Shown piece by piece: positions 40,850 to 49,257 of a stretch of 64,000 bases of DNA; positions within the stretch are counted from its first letter, which is position 1, and each line of letters begins with the position of its first letter. The stretch comes from Bacillus sp. Xin1 (GTDB lineage Bacteria; Bacillota; Bacilli; Bacillales; Bacillaceae_G): assembly GCF_013314535.1 (NCBI RefSeq), contig NZ_JABUAE010000001.1, positions 124,001 to 188,000 on the forward strand, in the 5' to 3' direction. The translations under genes and the position numbers were made by a program. The notes under the pieces were generated by a model, which was given only the letters and a program-made list of their open reading frames with translations, was not told the origin of the DNA and searched no databases.

Positions 40850-41031
40850 CCTCACCTAATGCTAGGTGGGGGCATATTTATATGAGATTTCCATACATAT
40901 CTTCTTTATATAAAGAGGCATTGGAAAAAATATGGGGTTGTGTGTGACAACTCCACTGGTGTGTGATTACGCTAGAAACCTCCGCTATTTAATACAGCGG
41001 AGGAGTTTTCATATTGAACTCCTCTTTTTTT
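40850..41031 (+). promoter_or_regulatory. Attenuator-like greA leader with possible leader peptide
   Basis: A 21-codon frame (40882-40947, [21 protein letters not shown]) follows AGGTGGGG, itself in the arm of a 9-bp hairpin (40850-40858/40863-40871). Downstream, CCTCCGCT/AGCGGAGG (40979-40986/40996-41003) overlaps a terminator, GAGGAGTT/AACTCCTC (41000-41007/41017-41024) plus T7. The two hairpins share bases 41000-41003 and exclude each other. AACTCC also occurs at 40949-40954 as a third partner. Confidence 0.6.
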
Positions 41032-41063
41032 CGGGGGATTGGTATATAAAAGGAGTGGAAAAC

Positions 41064-41540
41064 ATGGCAACAGAAAAAACATACCCTATGACACTTGAGG
41101 GAAAACAAAAGCTAGAGAATGAAGTTGAGCAATTAAAAACAGTAAGACGTAAAGAAGTAGTAGAGCGTATTAAAATCGCGCGTAGCTTCGGTGATCTTTC
41201 TGAGAACTCAGAGTACGATGCAGCGAAAGATGAGCAAGCATTCGTAGAAGGTCGTATTACACAACTTGAAAATATGATTCGTAACGCAGTTATCATTGAA
41301 GATAATGGTGAAGAATCTACAGTTGTAACATTAGGTAAAACAGTAACATTTAAAGAATTACCAGATGGAGACGAAGAAGCTTACACAATCGTTGGTAGCG
41401 CAGAAGCAGATCCATTTGAAGGAAGGATTTCTAACGATTCTCCAATCGCAAAAAGCTTACTAGGTAAGCAAATTGGTGAAAAAGTAGCAATCCAAACACC
41501 AGGCGGAGAAATGCAAGTAGAGATTATCTCTGTAAAATAA
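41064..41540 (+). CDS. greA: Transcription elongation factor GreA
   Basis: Rescues backtracked RNA polymerase by stimulating transcript cleavage. It is 158 residues long. The N-terminal coiled coil has the catalytic acidic tip ([20 protein letters not shown], about 37-56), and the C-terminal FKBP-like domain includes [22 protein letters not shown] 41064 follows AAAAGGAGTGGAAAAC. It lies 33 bases after the T run of the leader terminator. Confidence 0.97.
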   Translation: MATEKTYPMTLEGKQKLENEVEQLKTVRRKEVVERIKIARSFGDLSENSEYDAAKDEQAFVEGRITQLENMIRNAVIIEDNGEESTVVTLGKTVTFKELPDGDEEAYTIVGSAEADPFEGRISNDSPIAKSLLGKQIGEKVAIQTPGGEMQVEIISVK

Positions 41541-41542
41541 TA

Positions 41543-41577
41543 AAAAAGGTTCACTCCTATGAGTGGGCCTTTTTTAT
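41543..41577 (+). terminator. greA terminator
   Basis: AAAAAGG..CACTC-ctat-GAGTG..CCTTTTT with an internal mismatch and a T run. The remaining bases up to 41816 are AT-rich with no further feature. Confidence 0.88.
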
Positions 41578-41816
41578 TTTTTCTCTTTTATTATCCCAAT
41601 GCTCTCAAGATTCTGAGTGAAAAGTTCTATATAATTGTTCATGATAATCAGGTTTGAGCGATAAAATAGAAAGAGATTCTTGAGGGGATTTTCACTTTAT
41701 TCGACATAATATGACAATATAAGAGCTTTAATTCTGATATTATTAGTGAGGAATTTTTATACTTTATGTTTGAAGTGTGAAGAGAGTTTAAGAGGGATAA
41801 GGAAGAGGGACAGTTC

Positions 41817-42512
41817 ATGAAAAAGAAATTATTTGCAGCACTCACTTGTGGCGTTATGATGACAGGATTAGCGGCATGTGGATCTAGTGAGAAAACAAGT
41901 GCATCAAACGAATCGAAGCAAGAAGAAAGAAAGGACGATATATCTTCGTCTTCCAAAAACGAAACGAATACAAAAGAAAAGCAAGAATTAAATAAGGATA
42001 AAAAGAGAGAGAAGTTTGAAGACTTTGATCCAGAGTACCAATTAGCCATTGTCATGAGACTTTTTAATGATGTAACTGTTAAATATGATAATGCAATTGG
42101 AAACCCAGAATATATGTTACAAGAGTCGATGGATCAGAAAGCAATAGATGACATGAAGAAGTTATTGCAAGAACAGGCAAAAAATAATGACAAACTTTTA
42201 AAAGATGAAGTAAATCAAGCTGTTACTTTCCTAAAAGGATCTAAGTTAAAGAAGGATGAAACTCAAAAATTAATCAATGCAGAAAATAACTATTTAAAGA
42301 TAACAGAAAAGTTGATAGCGTGTTTAGATTCTGTAACAGTTGAGAATGCAAAGGAAAAAAGAAATGAAATGAATTCTCTAAAACAAGAATATGTGAAAAG
42401 TGCAGAGCAAGTAAGGACTACCGCAGTTGAAGTTGCTCAAAATTCCGGTTTAAATGTGGAAACTTATAAATCAGTTTTCGAAAAATATGCAAAGCAACCC
42501 GACAGCCAATAA
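41817..42512 (+). CDS. Putative lipoprotein of unknown function
   Basis: A 231-residue protein with a lipoprotein signal (MKKKLFAALTCGVMMTGLAAC, lipid Cys at residue 21), then a low-complexity S/K/E/N linker to about residue 63 and a helical acidic/basic domain (YQLAIVMRLFNDVTVKYDNAIG). It should be anchored on the outer face of the membrane. The ATG follows GGAAGAGGGACAGTTC. It is not in the B. subtilis greA-yrrS order, so it is a group-specific insertion. No family is recognised. Confidence 0.78.
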   Translation: MKKKLFAALTCGVMMTGLAACGSSEKTSASNESKQEERKDDISSSSKNETNTKEKQELNKDKKREKFEDFDPEYQLAIVMRLFNDVTVKYDNAIGNPEYMLQESMDQKAIDDMKKLLQEQAKNNDKLLKDEVNQAVTFLKGSKLKKDETQKLINAENNYLKITEKLIACLDSVTVENAKEKRNEMNSLKQEYVKSAEQVRTTAVEVAQNSGLNVETYKSVFEKYAKQPDSQ

Positions 42513-42566
42513 AAAATAATTACACCATATAGGACTGGATAACATTTCACTTTGTATAAAAGGACT

Positions 42567-42601
42567 AACACCTCGTCTAAACTGAAAAAAGACGAGGTGT
42601 T
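42567..42601 (+). promoter_or_regulatory. Hairpin hiding the pbpI ribosome-binding site
   Basis: AACACCTCGTC (42567-42577) pairs perfectly with GACGAGGTGTT (42591-42601). The only Shine-Dalgarno for the next gene, GAGGTG (42594-42599), lies in the 3' arm. TTTTTGT follows, so the same hairpin may terminate the upstream lipoprotein transcript. Confidence 0.7.
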
Positions 42602-42606
42602 TTTGT

Positions 42607-44361
42607 ATGAAAATCAAGAAGAGAATGATTATCATTTTATTATGCTTTATATGTATGATGCTTGTATTACTTGGCAGGCTAGCACAGATACAACTTATAG
42701 CCACGGAATCATTTACGAAGAGGCATATAAATTTACTTGAAAAGAGTGTCACCCAACGTACACAAGCTGTCACAGTGGATGATGGTAGGGGGCATTTTGT
42801 TGATCGAAATGGGGAAATTCTGGGTGAGGAAAGATACCCAGCTTTAGTTATTTTTCCATTTCTACAAATAAAAAGTGACATGTTAGAGAAAATTGCGCAT
42901 ATCATTGGTGTGTCAAGGCAAGACATAAATCTGCAAATGAAAGGAAAACGAAAACCATTTATATTTCAAAGAGGTGATAAACCGTTACAATTAACGAAAG
43001 AACAGATGAAGAAGGTGAATCGTACTGATATGTTAGGTATGGTGGCAACTGAAGTAAAAATAAAACAACCATCTGAAGCGGAGCACCTTATCGGTGTAGT
43101 CGGGGAAAATGAGAAGGAATTTAAAAAACGATATGAGGAACTAAAAAAAAAATCTAGCCAAACACCGATTGGTATTTCTGGATTACAGCAATCGTTTGAT
43201 GAGTTTTTAATGACTGATGGTGAAACGAAAGTACTGTATCAAGTAGATAGGCAAGGAGAACCGATTTTTGGAAAACGCGCGAAATATACATCTCCTGGAA
43301 ATCCTTTTTATCCCGTTACGATTCAAACAACGATAGAAAAATCGTTGCAACAAAAAGCTGAAGAAATCGTGCAGAAACATGGACTCAAGAAGGGTGGATT
43401 AGTATTACTTGATGTTAAGGTGAGTGAAATTGTAGCAATGGTGAGTAAACCGTCCTTGCAGATGAACAATCAAAATACATATAAAAAAAGAATAGAGAAT
43501 CAAATGCTAACACCGCATTTTCCTGGTTCTGTCTTTAAAACAGTTATTGCGGCTGCAGCAATTGATAATGATATAATTCAATCCCATCGTAAGTTTAACT
43601 GTGATACAGATCCGTACGGCGAAAATCCCCCCCAGGTTATGATGGGAAAGTTAAGCTTTACAGAGAGCTTTGCTAGAAGTTGTAATAGGACATTTGCAGT
43701 GCTTGGTGACGAATTGATGCAAAAGGATAAACATGTAATGGAAACGTATTTAGAGGCGCTAGGAGCAAGTAGGACGGTAGGATGGCAAGGACAAGTGTTT
43801 CATACACATGACTTTAAACAATTGTTAGAAGAGAAAAAAGCAACCGTTTGGAATGGGGAAGAAAATAAGGGGAGTCATAAAGCAATCGCTCAAACGGCCA
43901 TTGGGCAAAAAGACGTAAAAATATCTCCTTTAGCCGTTGCAAATATGATGGCGACGATTGCGAGGAATGGTGAAAAGAGAGAAGTAAAAGCTGTAAAAGA
44001 AATACGTTACAAAAATGGAACAAAATTTTTGAATTTTGAAGACCATAAACTGGAAGGGCAACAACTCCCTTATAGTACAATGAAACAAGTACAATCCTTG
44101 TTAAGGAAAGTCGTAACGATGGAACAAGGCACGGGTGCGACTTTTCAGTCATTACCGCTATCTATTGCCGGAAAATCTGGGACGGCACAAACAGGAAAAG
44201 GGGAGCGTGTAAATCGCTGGTTTGCGGGGTATTTCCCGTACGAAAACCCGAGATATGCGCTAGTAGTTGTTGATTTAGAAACGAATAATAAAGAAAATAC
44301 TGTAACACCGATTTTTAAAGAATTTGTAGAAGAGATTTCCCGCTTGGAAAACAGAAGGTAA
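42607..44361 (+). CDS. pbpI: Penicillin-binding protein, PbpI-like (class B)
   Basis: A 584-residue class B transpeptidase with one N-terminal helix (about 5-25), a dimerisation domain (VDRNGEILGEERYPALVIF) and transpeptidase motifs PGSVFKT (SxxK), SCN (SxN, in FARSCNRTF) and KSGTAQTG (KTG box). B. subtilis PbpI (YrrR) is a SigF-dependent forespore PBP that precedes yrrS, as here. The ATG is 7 bases after GAGGTG within a hairpin. The symbol is given by order and architecture. Confidence 0.87.
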   Translation: MKIKKRMIIILLCFICMMLVLLGRLAQIQLIATESFTKRHINLLEKSVTQRTQAVTVDDGRGHFVDRNGEILGEERYPALVIFPFLQIKSDMLEKIAHIIGVSRQDINLQMKGKRKPFIFQRGDKPLQLTKEQMKKVNRTDMLGMVATEVKIKQPSEAEHLIGVVGENEKEFKKRYEELKKKSSQTPIGISGLQQSFDEFLMTDGETKVLYQVDRQGEPIFGKRAKYTSPGNPFYPVTIQTTIEKSLQQKAEEIVQKHGLKKGGLVLLDVKVSEIVAMVSKPSLQMNNQNTYKKRIENQMLTPHFPGSVFKTVIAAAAIDNDIIQSHRKFNCDTDPYGENPPQVMMGKLSFTESFARSCNRTFAVLGDELMQKDKHVMETYLEALGASRTVGWQGQVFHTHDFKQLLEEKKATVWNGEENKGSHKAIAQTAIGQKDVKISPLAVANMMATIARNGEKREVKAVKEIRYKNGTKFLNFEDHKLEGQQLPYSTMKQVQSLLRKVVTMEQGTGATFQSLPLSIAGKSGTAQTGKGERVNRWFAGYFPYENPRYALVVVDLETNNKENTVTPIFKEFVEEISRLENRR

Positions 44362-44477
44362 TCTTGCAATTTATTATCAAATGTTTTCATTTCGTGAAAA
44401 TATCACTGTAGTTGTTCAACCTTTTAAGATTTAATGTTACAATAGCAAGTAGGAAAAACTGCATGGAGGTTTGAAGA

Positions 44478-45119
44478 ATGGCAGGAGGATCTAGATTTCA
44501 AAAGAAACAACAAAAACGTCGTCAAAACGGTGTTTTAAATATTGCAATTGCTATCGTGTTGTTAGCAGTCCTTGTTGTAGCGTACCAAGTATTCTTTACT
44601 TCTGATACAACAGAACAAGCGTCTTCTCAAGACAAAAAAGTATCTCAGGAAACGAAGAAAGAAAATAAAGCTGAGAAAAAGAACGAGAAAGAAGAACAAG
44701 CGAAAATAGACGAACAGAAGAAAAAAGAGGAAGAAGAGAAGAAAAAGGCTGAAGAAGAGAAACAAAAAGCTGAGGAAGAAGCAAAAGCAAATGAAAAAGT
44801 ACCAGCTGAAAAAACACAGTCAAACGCAACAGATGCGTACACAAATCCTTCTTGGAAGCCGGTAGGTACAACGCAAGGTGCGACACCTGCGATGACATTT
44901 AAAATAGGCTCAGCAGATTGGAATGAAATGAAACAAGCAATTTCCTCTGCAATTGAGGTTCCGGTGGAGCAACTAACTGTTCATCGTATTGGAAATAACG
45001 GTAAGCAAAAAGCATACGGTAACGTCCAAGATAAACAAAGCGGTAAAAGATATTATGTAAATATTGATTGGGTAGAAAATGAAGGCTGGAAACCAGTCCT
45101 TGTTCAAACTCTAAACTAA
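44478..45119 (+). CDS. YrrS family protein (DUF1510)
   Basis: A 213-residue protein with an N-terminal membrane helix (about 20-38), then a highly charged K/E coiled coil to about residue 112 and a globular C-terminal DUF1510 domain (WKPVGTTQGATPAMTFKIGS, then NIDWVENEGWKPVLVQT). A TTCAAC-17-TACAAT promoter lies at 44415-44443. The ATG follows GGAGGTTTGAAG. Its constant pairing with a spore PBP suggests a cell-envelope role, but the activity is unknown. Confidence 0.85.
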   Translation: MAGGSRFQKKQQKRRQNGVLNIAIAIVLLAVLVVAYQVFFTSDTTEQASSQDKKVSQETKKENKAEKKNEKEEQAKIDEQKKKEEEEKKKAEEEKQKAEEEAKANEKVPAEKTQSNATDAYTNPSWKPVGTTQGATPAMTFKIGSADWNEMKQAISSAIEVPVEQLTVHRIGNNGKQKAYGNVQDKQSGKRYYVNIDWVENEGWKPVLVQTLN

Positions 45120-45150
45120 AAGAGAGAGGTTCTCATAACCTCTCTCTTTT
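45118..45150. terminator. Bidirectional terminator
   Basis: AAAAGAGAGAGGTT-ctcat-AACCTCTCTCTTTT, a perfect 14-bp stem, between yrrS and the converging gene. Confidence 0.93.
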
Positions 45151-45153
45151 TTA

Positions 45154-45369
45154 TTAGCGTAATTTTTTTAATTTGAAATGAACGACTGCACTATAATAAG
45201 GTCTCTTGCTTTCAGGATCCATAACCATTTGATGAGAAATATGATGAACTTCCAGCATAAGTGCTTTGTTATTGTCAATTTGCTCATTAATTTTCTTTTC
45301 TAAGGAAACTAAGTTTGATGCTTCAAAAAATTCTACTTTATCTTCCAGCATTTCAAAGGTAAATGACAC
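45154..45369 (-). CDS. DUF2536 protein (YrzA-like)
   Basis: A 71-residue protein starting with GTG at 45369 after GAGAGGAG. A longer frame to 45465 would carry a spurious hydrophobic leader without a ribosome site. The sequence has FTFEMLEDKVEFFEASNLVSLEKKI and a basic C-terminus (VHFKLKKLR). The position beside yrrT matches B. subtilis yrzA. The function is unknown. Confidence 0.78.
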   Translation of the reverse strand: MSFTFEMLEDKVEFFEASNLVSLEKKINEQIDNNKALMLEVHHISHQMVMDPESKRPYYSAVVHFKLKKLR

Positions 45370-45441
45370 AAAAAACGCTCCTCTCCATATAATCAAGTTA
45401 AGTGTAGCAAAGAAAAGAAGGAAATACCATTTTCGTTTCAA

Positions 45442-45470
45442 TTGACATTTTCGTAAAGAAAGCATATCAT
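45442..45470 (+). promoter_or_regulatory. SigA promoter of the yrrT-mtnN operon, with CymR-like site
   Basis: TTGACA (45442-45447), 17 bases, TATCAT (45465-45470). Directly downstream (45475-45502) the sequence TAAAACCGATAAG..GGGGAATTTT resembles the CymR operator pattern that ends in GGAATT. In B. subtilis CymR represses this operon. Confidence 0.7.
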
Positions 45471-45505
45471 ACTGATAAAACCGATAAGAAAAAGGGGAAT
45501 TTTAT

Positions 45506-46144
45506 ATGGGTACAGAATTTAACGGTTTATTTGATGAGTGGGCTCATACGTACGATTCATTCGTACAAGGCGAAGATATACAATATAAAGAAGTTTTCGC
45601 TCGTTATGAGGAGATTTTAGAGGATGTAGTAAATAAATCATTTGGAAATGTATTGGAATTTGGTGTTGGTACTGGCAATTTAACAAATAAATTATTACTT
45701 GCTGGTCATACTGTTTATGGAATAGAGCCATCACGTGAAATGCGTACAATCGCAAAACAAAAGTTGCCAGAAGGATTTTCAATTACAGAAGGAGATTTTC
45801 TTTCTTTTGATGTTCCGGGTTCTATTGATACAATTGTAAGCACCTATGCGTTTCATCATCTAACAGATGAAGAAAAAGATGTGGCAATTGCGAAATATAG
45901 TCAATTGCTTCATAAAGGTGGTAAAATAGTGTTTGCTGATACGATATTTGCAGATCAAGAAGCGTATGATAAAACTGTTGAAGCTGCAAAGCAAAGAGGT
46001 TTTCACCAGTTAGCAAACGATTTGCAAACAGAATACTACACACGTATTCCTATCATGCAATCTATTTTTGAAAACAATGGTTTCCATGTAACATTCACGA
46101 GATTAAATCATTTTGTGTGGGTAATGGAGGCAACTAAGCAATAG
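45506..46144 (+). CDS. Class I SAM-dependent methyltransferase, YrrT-like
   Basis: A 212-residue Rossmann methyltransferase. SAM motif I is [21 protein letters not shown] (about 49-69), with YGIEPSREM and [17 protein letters not shown] after it. In B. subtilis yrrT leads the yrrT-mtnN-mccA-mccB-yrhC methionine-to-cysteine operon and is a putative AdoMet methyltransferase. The acceptor is unknown. mtnN, which removes its product SAH, follows 14 bases later. Confidence 0.88.
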   Translation: MGTEFNGLFDEWAHTYDSFVQGEDIQYKEVFARYEEILEDVVNKSFGNVLEFGVGTGNLTNKLLLAGHTVYGIEPSREMRTIAKQKLPEGFSITEGDFLSFDVPGSIDTIVSTYAFHHLTDEEKDVAIAKYSQLLHKGGKIVFADTIFADQEAYDKTVEAAKQRGFHQLANDLQTEYYTRIPIMQSIFENNGFHVTFTRLNHFVWVMEATKQ

Positions 46145-46158
46145 AAAGAGGGATTAGA

Positions 46159-46854
46159 TTGAGAATTGCTGTAATTGGAGCAATGGAAGAAGAAGTACGT
46201 ATTTTACGTGACAAATTAGAACAGGCAGAAACAGAAACTGTCGCAGGTTGTGAATTTACGAAAGGACGATTGGCAGGACATGAAGTAATCTTGTTAAAGT
46301 CTGGTATTGGTAAAGTAAATGCAGCGATGTCAACGACAATTTTATTAGAGAGATATCAGCCTGAAAAAATAATTAATACAGGTTCAGCTGGTGGATTCCA
46401 CCAATCTTTAAATGTTGGGGATGTTGTCATCTCAACAGAAGTTCGCCATCATGACGTGGATGTAACTGCGTTTGATTATGAATACGGTCAAGTGCCGGGG
46501 ATGCCACCAGGATTTAAAGCTGATGAAGCATTAATAGCACTAGCAGAGAAATGTATGAAATCAGAAGAGGATATTCAAGTTGTGAAAGGAATGATTGCAA
46601 CAGGAGATTCATTTATGAGTGATCCAAACCGAGTTGCAGCAATCCGTGATAAATTTGAAAATCTTTACGCAGTAGAAATGGAAGCAGCAGCGGTTGCGCA
46701 AGTATGTCATCAATATAACGTTCCATTTGTAATTATTCGCGCACTTTCTGATATTGCTGGTAAAGAATCAAATGTTTCATTTGATCAATTTTTAGATCAA
46801 GCAGCTCTTCATTCTACAAACTTTATTGTAAAAGTATTAGAAGAGTTAAAGTAA
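46159..46854 (+). CDS. mtnN: 5'-methylthioadenosine/S-adenosylhomocysteine nucleosidase
   Basis: Cleaves MTA and SAH to adenine and thioribose/S-ribosylhomocysteine, feeding methionine salvage and AI-2 production. It is 231 residues long, starting with TTG. Motifs are [10 protein letters not shown] (residues 5-14), [19 protein letters not shown] and [13 protein letters not shown], with the catalytic Asp in [11 protein letters not shown]. It has the usual length. Confidence 0.96.
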   Translation: MRIAVIGAMEEEVRILRDKLEQAETETVAGCEFTKGRLAGHEVILLKSGIGKVNAAMSTTILLERYQPEKIINTGSAGGFHQSLNVGDVVISTEVRHHDVDVTAFDYEYGQVPGMPPGFKADEALIALAEKCMKSEEDIQVVKGMIATGDSFMSDPNRVAAIRDKFENLYAVEMEAAAVAQVCHQYNVPFVIIRALSDIAGKESNVSFDQFLDQAALHSTNFIVKVLEELK

Positions 46855-46861
46855 TGTAACA

Positions 46862-46907
46862 AAAAGGCAACTGTTTCATATACAGAAGATACATACAGTT
46901 GCCTTTT
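46862..46907 (+). terminator. Terminator between mtnN and mccA
   Basis: AAAAGGCAACTGT (46862-46874) pairs perfectly with ACAGTTGCCTTTT (46895-46907). It sits inside what is one operon in B. subtilis. Confidence 0.85.
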
Positions 46908-46936
46908 CTTTATTGGCAAATAAGGAGGAGAACACG

Positions 46937-47860
46937 ATGAAGGTGTATCGTGGGGTTCATGAATTAATCGGTCATACACCGATTGTAGAAATTACTCGTT
47001 TTTCACTTCCAGAGGACGTTCGTTTATTTGCAAAGCTTGAATTTTATAATCCAGGTGGAAGTGTGAAAGATCGCTTAGGAAGAGAATTAATTGAAGATGC
47101 ATTAGCAAAGGGACTTGTCGCAAAAGGTGGAACAATTATTGAACCGACGGCAGGGAATACTGGGATTGGACTGGCACTTGCTGCACAAGAGCATGATTTA
47201 CGCGTTATTGTTTGTGTACCAGAGAAATTTAGTATTGAGAAACAAGAGCTCATGAAAGCACTTGGTGCAACGGTTGTGCATACACCTACTGAACAAGGGA
47301 TGACGGGTGCAATTGCGAAGGCAAAAGAATTAGTAAAAGAAATTCCAAACTCATACTCTCCAAGCCAATTTGCAAATGAAGCAAATCCACGTGCCTATTT
47401 CAAAACATTAGGACCTGAGCTGTGGGAAGCGCTAGATGGAGAGATTAACATATTTGTGGCAGGTGCAGGTACTGGCGGTACATTTATGGGAACTGCGTCT
47501 TATTTAAAAGAACAAAACCGTGAGATTAAAACGGTGATTGTAGAACCGGAAGGATCTATTTTAAATGGTGGTGAAGCAGGTTCACATGAAACAGAAGGAA
47601 TCGGTCTTGAATTCATTCCGCCATTTTTAAAGCCATCATATTTTGATGCAATTCATACTATTTCTGATCGAAATGCATTTAGACGTGTGAAAGAGTTAGC
47701 GCAGAAAGAAGGACTTCTTGTAGGTAGTTCCTCGGGAGCGGCATTTCATGCAAGCTTATTAGAGGCTGAAAAGGCAAAACCAGGTACAAACATTGTAACG
47801 ATTTTTCCAGATAGCAGTGAGCGTTACTTAAGTAAAGATATATACAAAGGGTGGGAATAA
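46937..47860 (+). CDS. mccA: Cystathionine beta-synthase, O-acetylserine dependent
   Basis: A PLP enzyme (307 residues) condensing homocysteine with O-acetylserine to cystathionine in reverse transsulfuration (B. subtilis MccA/YrhA). It carries the PLP lysine motif PGGSVKDRLG (about 36-45), the substrate loop PTAGNTGIGLA and the phosphate loop GAGTGGTFMG. ATG 46937 follows TAAGGAGGAGAACACG. The start of mccB is 2 bases after its stop. CysK-like enzymes look similar, and the pairing with mccB supports this call. Confidence 0.93.
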   Translation: MKVYRGVHELIGHTPIVEITRFSLPEDVRLFAKLEFYNPGGSVKDRLGRELIEDALAKGLVAKGGTIIEPTAGNTGIGLALAAQEHDLRVIVCVPEKFSIEKQELMKALGATVVHTPTEQGMTGAIAKAKELVKEIPNSYSPSQFANEANPRAYFKTLGPELWEALDGEINIFVAGAGTGGTFMGTASYLKEQNREIKTVIVEPEGSILNGGEAGSHETEGIGLEFIPPFLKPSYFDAIHTISDRNAFRRVKELAQKEGLLVGSSSGAAFHASLLEAEKAKPGTNIVTIFPDSSERYLSKDIYKGWE

Positions 47861-47862
47861 AA

Positions 47863-48996
47863 ATGAGAGCAAAAACAAAGTTAATTCATGGTATTCGCAT
47901 AGGAGAACCTTCAACTGGATCTGTAAACGTACCAATTTATCAAACAAGTACGTATAGACAAGAAGCGGTTGGTAAACATCAAGGATACGAATATTCACGC
48001 ACAGGAAATCCAACACGTGCAGCATTAGAAGAAATGATTGCAGTACTAGAAAATGGTCATGCGGGATTTGCATTTGGATCAGGGATGGCTGCTATTACAG
48101 CAACGATTATGTTATTCTCAAAAGGAGATCATGTCATTTTAACAGATGACGTATACGGTGGAACATATCGCGTGATTACAAAAGTATTGAATCGCTTCGG
48201 CATTGAGCATACATTTGTTGATACAACGAACTTAGACGAAGTAGCAGAAGCAGTTCGTCCGAATACGAAAGCAATTTATGTAGAAACACCAACAAATCCA
48301 CTATTAAAAATTACAGATATTAAGCAAATTTCCACATTTGCAAAAGAGAAAGGTTTACTAACAATTATTGATAACACATTCATGACGCCTTACTGGCAGT
48401 CACCAATTTCTTTAGGAGCAGATATTGTGCTTCATAGTGCAACGAAATATTTAGGGGGACATAGCGACGTTGTTGCCGGACTAGTTGTTGTTAATAGCGC
48501 GCAATTAGCAGAAGATCTTCATTTCGTTCAAAATTCAACAGGTGGCATTCTTGGACCACAAGACAGCTTCTTATTACTTCGTGGTTTAAAAACATTAGGA
48601 ATTCGTATGGAAGAACATGAAACAAATTCACGCGCGATTGCTGAGTTTTTAAACAATCATCCAAAAGTAAATAAAGTATATTATCCAGGTCTTGAATCTC
48701 ATCCGAATCATGCATTAGCAAAAGAACAAGCTGGTGGATATGGTGCAATTATTTCATTTGATGTAGATAGTGAAGAAACGTTAAATAAAGTACTTGAGAA
48801 ATTGCAATACTTTACACTAGCTGAAAGTTTAGGAGCAGTAGAAAGTTTAATTTCTATTCCATCTCAAATGACACACGCATCGATTCCAGCAGATCGCCGT
48901 AAAGAGTTAGGAATTACAGATACATTAATTCGTATTTCTGTTGGTATTGAAGACGGTGAAGATTTAATTGAAGATTTAGCACAAGCATTGGCATAA
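47863..48996 (+). CDS. mccB: Cystathionine gamma-lyase (homocysteine gamma-lyase)
   Basis: A 377-residue Cys/Met-metabolism PLP enzyme that cleaves cystathionine to cysteine (MccB/YrhB). It carries YEYSRTGNPTRAALE, FGSGMAAITAT and the PLP lysine in HSATKYLGGHSDVVAG (about residue 194). ATG 47863 has its Shine-Dalgarno (GGGTGGGA) inside the end of mccA, so the two genes are translationally coupled. CymR control is expected. Confidence 0.95.
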   Translation: MRAKTKLIHGIRIGEPSTGSVNVPIYQTSTYRQEAVGKHQGYEYSRTGNPTRAALEEMIAVLENGHAGFAFGSGMAAITATIMLFSKGDHVILTDDVYGGTYRVITKVLNRFGIEHTFVDTTNLDEVAEAVRPNTKAIYVETPTNPLLKITDIKQISTFAKEKGLLTIIDNTFMTPYWQSPISLGADIVLHSATKYLGGHSDVVAGLVVVNSAQLAEDLHFVQNSTGGILGPQDSFLLLRGLKTLGIRMEEHETNSRAIAEFLNNHPKVNKVYYPGLESHPNHALAKEQAGGYGAIISFDVDSEETLNKVLEKLQYFTLAESLGAVESLISIPSQMTHASIPADRRKELGITDTLIRISVGIEDGEDLIEDLAQALA

Positions 48997-49002
48997 TGGA
49001 AG

Positions 49003-49030
49003 GAGCACTGCTGAAGACGGCAGTGCTTGT
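49003..49030 (+). terminator. Weak terminator after mccB
   Basis: AGCACTGC-tgaagacg-GCAGTGCT followed by TGTTCTT. Confidence 0.6.
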
Positions 49031-49039
49031 TCTTAAATT

Positions 49040-49063
49040 GATTTGTGAAATATTTCACAAATC
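49040..49063. promoter_or_regulatory. Rex-type operator 1 (24-bp perfect palindrome)
   Basis: The core TTGTGAAATATTTCACAA at 49043-49060 matches the Rex operator consensus exactly. The symmetry extends to GAT/ATC at both ends. Rex is an NADH/NAD sensor repressing fermentation genes in Gram-positive bacteria. Confidence 0.88.
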
Positions 49064-49130
49064 AGACACACACAATGAGAAATATTTCGTGTATAGTAAA
49101 ATCATGAAACGAGGTGCTTCACATATAAAT

Positions 49131-49148
49131 TTGTGAAAAATTTCACAA
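49131..49148. promoter_or_regulatory. Rex-type operator 2
   Basis: TTGTGAAAAATTTCACAA, one central change from operator 1 and 70 bases further towards adhE. Between them, AGAAATATTTCGTG (49077-49090) is a decayed look-alike. Confidence 0.85.
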
Positions 49149-49193
49149 ACAATAGGATTCATGTAGGGAAAGTAACTCTATTTTTTTACGTTA

Positions 49194-49236
49194 ATAGGGA
49201 CTTATTAAGACCCTTATGGCTAAATTAAGTCCCTAT
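49194..49236 (+). other. Inverted repeat in the adhE leader
   Basis: ATAGGGACTTA (49194-49204) pairs with TAAGTCCCTAT (49226-49236) around a 21-base loop, 7 bases before the TAGGAGG ribosome site. Confidence 0.65.
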
Positions 49237-49257
49237 AGCAGAATAGGAGGAATTTAC

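Noticed and set aside
49074-49092. Third Rex operator between the two good ones
   Set aside because: AGAAATATTTCGTG keeps only the centre. The outer TGTG/CACA halves are degraded.
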